From Vanessa cardui (lineage: Eukaryota; Arthropoda; Insecta; Lepidoptera; Nymphalidae): DNA of 64,000 nt. Under the pieces are notes generated by a model. The model was not told the origin of the DNA. It made no database searches and saw nothing but the letters and a program-made list of their open reading frames with translations. The stretch spans positions 13,805,702 through 13,869,701 of the forward strand of contig NC_061136.1 in NCBI RefSeq assembly GCF_905220365.1, given 5' to 3'. Below, piece by piece: positions 61,501-64,000 of this stretch (position 1 is its first letter; each line of letters opens with the position of its first letter). Made by a program: the position numbers and the translations under genes.

Positions 61501-64000
61501 ATATATTATAATTGATGTTATATAAAATATATTATATAAATAGAAAATGAAAGAGCAGCAAAGGTCGCCGCTGTTAGTCCACTCTACTGTACAGCGTATA
61601 ATTTTCGTTCCATAATATTGGTGAAATTAATTATATAAAATCATTTCATATTAATGTGGTAAAAAAATGGAAATTATTCTAATACTAGATAGGAAAACTA
61701 TATTTTTTTTCTCGGCATGATAATTCCTGGGCTGTGTATATATTTAGTAAGGTAGTAGTCCTGTGCGTAGGACATGACTTGGTAGTTTTTGTCCATATTC
61801 CTTGGGGTGGGTACTACCCAATCATCATATATGTTCTACCGTTAAACAGCAATACAAAGCATTGTATTGTTCTAATTTTAAAGGGGAGCAAATTAGTATA
61901 ACTACAGACATAAAGTTGACCAGATTGATAAGTAATATATTGTATAATAAAATAAGATTTTAAATTAACATGATTATTTTTATTATTAAAGTTATTAATT
62001 TCGGGATATTCACCATGTTTTTTATTTCTCCACCGAATAAAAATAAAAAACATGGTAAATATCCCCAATTAATAACTTCAATAAGAATACTTATTGTTGA
62101 TTTTTCGACTCCGAGTTTCAAGTTTAATTTTAATAAATGTACTTTTATGTTACCTGTGTAGTTTCTCAGCGATTTCGTAACGCATATTACTTCATCTGCA
62201 TAATATTGAACGTATCGTGTCTGATACGCATGCGCACTGGTTACTTTTTCCTTTTAAACAATTAATATGCTTATACGCGCGGACAGGATTCGATTGCGTC
62301 AGGAATCTTAAGATTTCTTAAGAACAACACGAGAATTATTTTTATAACTTGCTAATTGATACGTAGTTTGAAGCTGTATGACGCGGACTATTTCTAGGAA
62401 GTTGACTATTTTGAGTAGTTTCCGTAATTACTTACTTACGTTTCAAGTAATCTAACTTTATTATAGTAATCTAACTGTATTATACTCCTGTATCTCACTA
62501 CTGGGGATTTTTTAAACATTGTTTAGGCGTTATTATGTAACGCCGCTTGATTAAGGGAGATTATTTGGTGGTATGGTTTTGTGCAAGTCTGGATAGGTAC
62601 AGTACCACCAACCACTGGTACAATAAAAATCTACTGGGTATGTGGTACAGCTATAACATTTCAGAGCCAATTTATGGAGGATGGTGACTACTTTCCACCA
62701 GGTGGTCCCACTTGCCCGCTTAAAAATATCATAACATCATAAAATATACATAAATCCTATTCTCAGATGTGCTTTAATAACAATAACAAATATATATATA
62801 ACGAGGAGTCAGGCATCAGCTCGTTATCAGACATATAAGTCTAGTCGTTCATGTTCGTAATCTCTTTCTCTTTTTTTTTATTGGATAGGTTGGCGGACGA
62901 GCATATGGGCCACCTGATGGTAAGTGGTCACCATCATCCATAGACAATGATGCTTTAAGAAATAGCAACTATTCTTTACATCGTCAATGTGCCACCAACC
63001 TTGGGAACTAAGATGTTATGTCCCTTGTGCCTGTAGTTACACTGGCTCACTAACCCTTCAGACCGAAACACAACAATACTGAGTACTGTTATTTGGCGGT
63101 AGAATAACTGATGAGTGGGTGGTACCTACCCAGACGGGCTAGCACAAAGCCCTACCACCAAGTAAAGTTCTTACGATATTATTTTTAAAAATCCCTTTTT
63201 CGCTGCCATATGTTCTACGTCATACACACGTCACCAGTACATACGATAAATAATAAATAAATCCTTATTAGACTTTTTGACGCTTCGACATATATATCAT
63301 TATTGAAATAAAACTGCTTCCATCACACTTAGTATAGAATCCATTCATACCGTAAATAAAACACGCAAACAAACACAAGAAATATTAGCAATCATTGCCC
63401 GGACCCAGCCATCTACTATAAATATCTAAGAGATCAATCTATCCACTTGCACTATTAGTCCTCTTGTAAGACTAAGATTAGATGGTATCTAGCATAATGT
63501 TTTCCTTATAACGAAACACGGCGTAATTAATTTATATCAATTATAACAATTAAAATCTACTAAGATCACGCTCACTTAAGACACTTTAGGTATTGGAGAT
63601 ATTGCAAATACAAAAGGCAACCCACCTAAGATTCATAAATAAATTTTGTAAGATAGGAGTTCCTACTGGAAGTTCTAGGTAGAATCTACTTTCCAACCGA
63701 TAGTAGCTTTATGTTGAATTAAATACATGCTGATACAAAAGTGCTTATATGAGCCTATTGGAATTAAGAATATTTTGATTTTGTATGTTTTATCTTATAA
63801 AACATTGCACGCAATGTCAGTCCGTCTAACGTATTAAACTGCGTTACTTTAACGCTAAAACCATTATTGTATCTAAATACCGTTAAAAAAACGTGATATT
63901 CATTTATTTTATTCTTCCCCAGGCAATCAGTACTCTTTTGGCAGACCACTTGGGCTACTTCGCGAATGTTGGAGCCTATTACTCCATATCTGCACTTGGA
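37490..64000 (+). CDS. CD36-family scavenger receptor class B (SCRB-type), 5' part, five exons, runs off the window
   Basis: Membrane glycoprotein of the CD36/SR-B family, whose members bind or channel lipids, lipoproteins or carotenoids through a large ectodomain held by two membrane segments. Exons: 37490-37583, 41469-41560, 53905-54068, 54772-54919 and 63923 to beyond 64000. All junctions are GT-AG and in phase. The 192 residues seen comprise a basic N-terminal tail (1-33), a membrane helix (about V37-I53), the family-typical INPIEVFTNW, and the ectodomain start with FIYRMWQNP, SDVYVFNYTNTEEF and IDEIGPFKF. Then come a TVLKFLPEQS block and VPNIALI. N-glycosylation sequons occur at N91 (NYT) and N124 (NMT). 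The second helix and Cys-rich part lie beyond the window. Which orthologue it is (emp-, peste-, ninaD- or Cameo-like) cannot be decided here. A 5' noncoding exon may end at 17847. Confidence 0.88.
37965..38085 (+). repeat. Family B 3' fragment, degraded
   Basis: aatatttcttacagtgccaa and tgtctatgggtg in family B order, then an A-run. Weak. Confidence 0.4.
39099..39136. repeat. 19-bp perfect tandem duplication
   Basis: gcatactacccctttaggc occurs twice head to tail (39099-39117, 39118-39136), after a gt-rich stretch. Small replication-slippage product. Confidence 0.9.
39190..39540 (+). repeat. Family D LINE-type 3' tail
   Basis: Most complete in its last 150 bp: tgctggttcttctcggtac, ctactttccgaaccggtgg and gcttgtgaaagcctacttg, then ttattttgatttgattt. 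Confidence 0.72.
39614..39658. repeat. Perfect 20-bp inverted repeat with 5-bp loop
   Basis: tcaaacatgtaaattaatga (39614-39633) and its exact reverse complement (39639-39658) around tttat. Not part of any repeat family seen here. Confidence 0.88.
40711..40986 (-). mobile_element. Helitron-like element, type 2, full length but end-mutated
   Basis: Reverse reading: gcgaccagcccggcttcgc, attggtactaaatatactac, cctctcgaatcactctatc, aaaatccgttgaatccg, agcgactttgtttcatac. The terminal CTAG has become attag. Confidence 0.65.
41469..41560 (+). CDS. SCRB exon: transmembrane segment
   Basis: Completes Q32 and encodes S33-W62: RVVYGSLLVIFSVVLAAI is the N-terminal membrane helix, followed by NPIEVFTNW, the usual exit into the ectodomain. 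Phase 1 in, phase 0 out, donor GTAAGT. Too short to appear as an open frame by itself. Confidence 0.85.
42395..42590. repeat. Unit with near-identical ends in direct orientation
   Basis: actaagaacctccttttttc with gagtcggttaaa at the left and actgagaacctccttttctt with gaagtcggttaa at the right, about 150 bp apart. Looks like two members or two ends of a short element family. Confidence 0.5.
43236..43509 (+). repeat. SINE family A, 5' A box shortened
   Basis: cgcgtgtatcttaaccgatg, B box cgggtcaaacccagg, body, tail tttacaggctgttact. It lacks the first 20 bp of the head. Confidence 0.85.
43763..43872 (-). repeat. SINE family A tail fragment with (gtaaa)n
   Basis: agtaaagtaacagcctgtaa to aatgcgggttggtgg. 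A short gtaaa tandem run precedes it, probably grown from the SINE tail. Confidence 0.75.
44225..44425 (-). repeat. SINE family A, head missing
   Basis: agtaacagcctgtaaatttc to ccgccgagctcgagattaa, with several substitutions. Confidence 0.75.
44868..45035 (+). repeat. SINE family A 3' half
   Basis: ggtgaaggaaaacattgtg through tggaatagcgtggtggaat to ggccttacttcagcagtg. The head is missing. Confidence 0.75.
45495..45745 (+). repeat. SINE family A, divergent subfamily
   Basis: The whole plan is present (atgggccaagagttacaaga head, B box gagttcaaacccgcc, cttggtggtgaaggaaaac, ttggaacagcatgg, tail agaagtgggg) but with many changes, including a gcgcaacgaagtgg insertion. Either an old copy or a related subfamily. 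Confidence 0.6.
46321..46400 (+). repeat. Family D fragment
   Basis: ttccgaaccggtggtagatt and gcatgtgtaaaagtctat in family D order. Confidence 0.45.
46411..46712 (-). repeat. SINE family A, full length
   Basis: Complete from acaacaacagcctgtaaat to cctgggccatctcgactc. A 10-bp inverted copy of the head end follows (atctcgactc / gagtcgagat, 46702-46724, 3-bp loop). Confidence 0.9.
47144..47409 (-). repeat. SINE family A, near full length
   Basis: actgcctatgtttcccactg to gagccatctcggctca. One extra base in the B box (gtttgaacgccgc). Confidence 0.85.
47600..47814 (-). repeat. Family B, truncated
   Basis: agaaatattaactattcc through ccttcaaaccggaacacaac to cccttccaccaagt. Confidence 0.82.
48186..48420 (-). 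repeat. Family B, degraded
   Basis: ggtaatgagccacctgattg, cattggctcactcagcc and gagtaggtggtaactagtgg retained with many changes. Confidence 0.6.
48527..48715 (-). mobile_element. Helitron-like element, type 1
   Basis: attagtagtcgcccgcag, gttggttgtcgtgtgttagg, ccaaatttcatcaaatta and ggttttgtcgtgaaag in reverse type 1 order. The ctgtctgtc run is deleted. Confidence 0.65.
49793..50078 (-). repeat. SINE family A, full length
   Basis: caacagtctgtaaattccc to gggccatctcgactc. A possible 8-bp target duplication, gtttatag, lies at 49785-49792 and 50090-50097, with an AT run inserted on one side. Confidence 0.88.
50245..50530 (-). repeat. Family B, full length
   Basis: tttttttttatggtattgg to ccctaccaccaagt with every diagnostic block present. 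Confidence 0.9.
50639..50987 (-). repeat. SINE family C, itself split by a fold-back element
   Basis: 50639-50762 covers the tail and body (aacatcacatacattact to acaagatagaaaactaat) and 50931-50987 the part from gaacttttcctg to agccgggaattgaatcc. The intervening fold-back unit has a 12-bp target duplication. Confidence 0.78.
50763..50930. mobile_element. Fold-back element, copy 2, nested in a SINE
   Basis: Same leader (cttaaattttcgcgattatt) and same loop and right arm as the copy at 30681, but the left arm is shortened to 26 bp (50795-50820), pairing exactly with 50906-50931. The target duplication is tagaaaactaat / tagaaagctaat (50751-50762, 50931-50942). The arms differ from copy 1 (ctagtttttacgga against ctaattataacgga) yet agree with each other. 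Confidence 0.78.
51195..51310 (+). repeat. Family B fragment
   Basis: gagttccggtttgaagggtc, gggacataatatcttagttt and cggcgcattagtgat only. Confidence 0.65.
51313..51540 (+). repeat. SINE family C, full length
   Basis: tgacgacctccacggtcgag, B box ccgggttcgattcccggcc, body to gatgttgtctcatattt. It is among the best preserved copies. The open frame across it is the SINE, not a gene. Confidence 0.9.
51628..51818 (+). mobile_element. Helitron-like element, type 1
   Basis: tctatactcaaattataaat start after an A, ctctatctgtccgtatgtc, ctccaagaaaggaaatagg, gcctgacacatgacaact, ending aacgcgagcggtaacgact. The CTAG is mutated. Confidence 0.68.
52225..52310 (+). repeat. Family D 3' fragment
   Basis: aattgcttataaagccta and attaaataaagtctatttt only. 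Confidence 0.4.
52678..52760 (-). repeat. Family B fragment
   Basis: tattccttacacggtcaatg and ggtatgtcccttgtgcctg. Lies just before a full copy in the other orientation. Confidence 0.55.
52808..53095 (+). repeat. Family B, full length
   Basis: acttggtggtaaggctttgt to gtccgccaaccaataccatt and an A-run. All blocks are present. Confidence 0.88.
53300..53350. repeat. Decayed third copy of the 26927/27459 repeat
   Basis: agaccgcgaaactgtgtcaa and gagtgctagcaacatttc align with gaccgcgtggaatggtggc and gaatgctagcagtatttcc. Short and diverged. Confidence 0.4.
53592..53846 (+). repeat. SINE family A, head degraded
   Basis: B box ctggttcaaacccagat, ctcagcggtgaaagaaaacc, tail gcagtgggaaatttacaag. Lies 58 bp before the next receptor exon. 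Confidence 0.8.
53905..54068 (+). CDS. SCRB exon: start of ectodomain
   Basis: Residues Y63-F116 plus two bases of Q117. Contains KFIYRMWQNP, DVYVFNYTNTEEFL with the sequon N91-Y-T93, and EIDEIGPFKF. The E(I/V)GPF/Y motif is a hallmark of the CD36 family. Acceptor gttgacag, donor CA/GTAAGT (phase 2). The antisense open frame over this exon is a shadow. Confidence 0.92.
54069..54771. other. SCRB intron (0.7 kb)
   Basis: Bounded by GTAAGT and tttgattgcag. More than half is a rearranged family A SINE (54153-54530). The rest is AT-rich with nothing recognised. Confidence 0.85.
54153..54530 (+). repeat. SINE family A with duplicated head and internal hairpin
   Basis: A first head (ccgagatgttccagtggtta) breaks off into a perfect 22-bp inverted repeat (54184-54205 / 54212-54233, 6-bp loop) built from SINE body sequence. 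A second head (gatagcccagtggttagaac) then begins and the copy continues normally to tttacaggctgttgttgtt. Confidence 0.85.
54772..54919 (+). CDS. SCRB exon: ectodomain, second part
   Basis: Completes Q117 and encodes E118-I166: ELRTNENMTVNKELGV with the sequon N124-M-T126, TVLKFLPEQSVAHYKD, and VPNIALI, which matches the conserved VPN(I/L) position of insect SCRBs. Acceptor gattgcag, donor ATT/GTAAGT, phase 0 out. The open frame continues past the donor to 55015, but that extension is intronic. Confidence 0.9.
55490..55692 (+). repeat. Family B, 5' truncated
   Basis: gtgttccggtatgaagggtg through gattggtggcacattgacg to gtcctccaacttgtaccata. Confidence 0.82.
56108..56397 (+). repeat. SINE family A, full length with 12-bp target duplication
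   Basis: Head gatggtccagtggttagaac, B box gcgggttcaaacccagg, tail gggaaatttctgttacttta. The 12-bp direct repeat tggtcacattga lies at 56096-56107 and 56398-56409, a clean sign of LINE-type integration. Youngest-looking copy. Confidence 0.93.
57562..57780 (-). mobile_element. Non-autonomous Helitron, type 2, with intact ends
   Basis: On the minus strand it runs from TCATTACATAGTATAAAAC to gccgggtcgggtcgCTAG, inserted between A and T (plus-strand T at 57781 and A at 57561). This gives the true ends of the type 2 family. Confidence 0.75.
58270..58378 (+). repeat. SINE family A 3' fragment
   Basis: tcaccaacccgcattggaac to tttacaggctgttgttgtt. Head and body are missing. Confidence 0.8.
58842..59063 (+). 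repeat. SINE family C, near full length
   Basis: gacgacctccgtggtcgag, B box cgggttcgattccccccg (mutated), body to gtaatattgtgtcatatt. Confidence 0.86.
59303..59323. repeat. (TA)n microsatellite
   Basis: About ten TA units in a row inside the intron. Confidence 0.9.
59395..59592 (+). repeat. Family D LINE-type 3' tail, best preserved copy
   Basis: aaaaagagtaactactgag, cttgccggttcttctcgg, gaatcggtggtagcttcac, gcttgtaaaagccc and gtttattttgagtttgat in order. Confidence 0.75.
60770..61005 (+). mobile_element. Helitron-like element, third type
   Basis: Starts TCTATACTAAAATTATAAAG after an A and ends gggacgggccgcTTG, one base from CTAG. The body (aaaactactgaaccgatct, cattccaaagctacatt) differs from types 1 and 2. 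A short related piece lies at 60177-60277. Confidence 0.55.
61766..61920 (+). repeat. Family B 5' part, degraded
   Basis: acttggtagtttttgtcc, gtgggtactacccaatcat and agtataactacagacata. Confidence 0.6.
61983..62084. repeat. Imperfect 44-bp inverted repeat
   Basis: Arms 61983-62027 and 62041-62084 pair with about three mismatches and one indel around a 13-bp loop (core caccatgttttttattt against aaataaaaaacatggta). No repeat family matches. Confidence 0.8.
62562..62750 (+). repeat. Family B, internally deleted
   Basis: atttggtggtatggttttgt, gtaccaccaaccactgg, ccaccaggtggtcccac and an A-rich end. Confidence 0.6.
62872..63163 (-). repeat. Family B, full length
   Basis: tttttttttattggataggt to ccctaccaccaagt with all blocks. 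One of the best preserved copies. Confidence 0.9.
63645..63782 (+). repeat. Family D 3' tail
   Basis: ctaggtagaatctactttcc, gatagtagctttatg, aagtgcttatatgagcctat and attttgattttg. Confidence 0.6.
63923..64000 (+). CDS. SCRB exon: ectodomain, third part, cut by window end
   Basis: Acceptor tattcttccccag. Encodes A167-G192: AISTLLADHLGYFANVGAYY then SISALG, in phase with I166. In related receptors this is followed by an NLTVHDYLWG-type block, which should appear just beyond the window. Confidence 0.9.

Larger units (their letters stand above)
54920..63922. other. SCRB intron (9.0 kb)
   Basis: Bounded by GTAAGT and tattcttccccag. Repeats are listed. 55020-55480, 55700-56090, 56420-57550, 57790-58260, 58385-58835, 59600-60170, 61010-61760, 62240-62560 and 63170-63640 are unique AT-rich sequence without a gene. 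Confidence 0.8.

Overview
The window looks like nuclear DNA from a lepidopteran, most likely a butterfly. It is AT-rich, with intron-containing genes, GT-AG splice sites and a dense, nested load of short interspersed repeats. One tRNA-derived SINE resembles the Metulj-type SINEs described from Heliconius; I could not check this against a database, so family-level taxonomy is a guess.

Layout. (1) 1-2693 is most of a PIF/Harbinger DNA transposon with its right end at 2693 and a TAA target duplication at 2694-2696. It carries two two-exon genes on opposite strands that interlock: the HARBI1-like DDE transposase (+, 42-337 and 1179-2064) and a MADF-BESS DNA-binding protein (-, 2339-2159 and 1135-483). 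(2) 2697-17700 is repeat-filled DNA with no convincing gene; a TATA-type promoter candidate lies at 8975. (3) 17714-19554 holds a promoter-like stretch, a short exon ending in a strong donor, and a possible second coding exon at 19435-19554: either a tiny two-exon gene or the 5' noncoding exon of the next gene. (4) 37490 to the window end holds five coding exons of a CD36-family scavenger receptor (class B), 192 residues so far and continuing beyond 64000. Its introns (3.9, 12.3, 0.7 and 9.0 kb) are packed with repeats.

Repeat families used below. Family A: tRNA-derived SINE, head with A box (tggcccagtgg) and B box (gggttcaaaccc), tail ending caggctgtt; + means tRNA head first. Family B: about 290-bp element from acttggtggtaggg to ccaacctataccataaaa; + is that order. 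Family C: second tRNA-derived SINE, A box tggtcgagtgg, B box gggttcgattcccgg, tail of tatttattta. Family D: 3' tail of a LINE-like element with ggttcttctcggtagaatc and ending gtttattttgatttgatt. Helitron-like type 1: tctatactaatattataaa to gcgggcgacaactag. Helitron-like type 2: tcattacatagtataaaac to ggctcgcgtcgctag-like ends. Several copies are nested, which gives relative ages: for example a fold-back element sits inside a family C SINE, which sits inside a type 2 Helitron-like copy (50560-51080).

The most unusual features are the interlocked antisense Harbinger genes; a fold-back element present twice whose two arms match each other even where the two copies differ; a recurrent pattern of short-loop palindromes up to 30 bp per arm; and the candidate small gene at 17794-19554.
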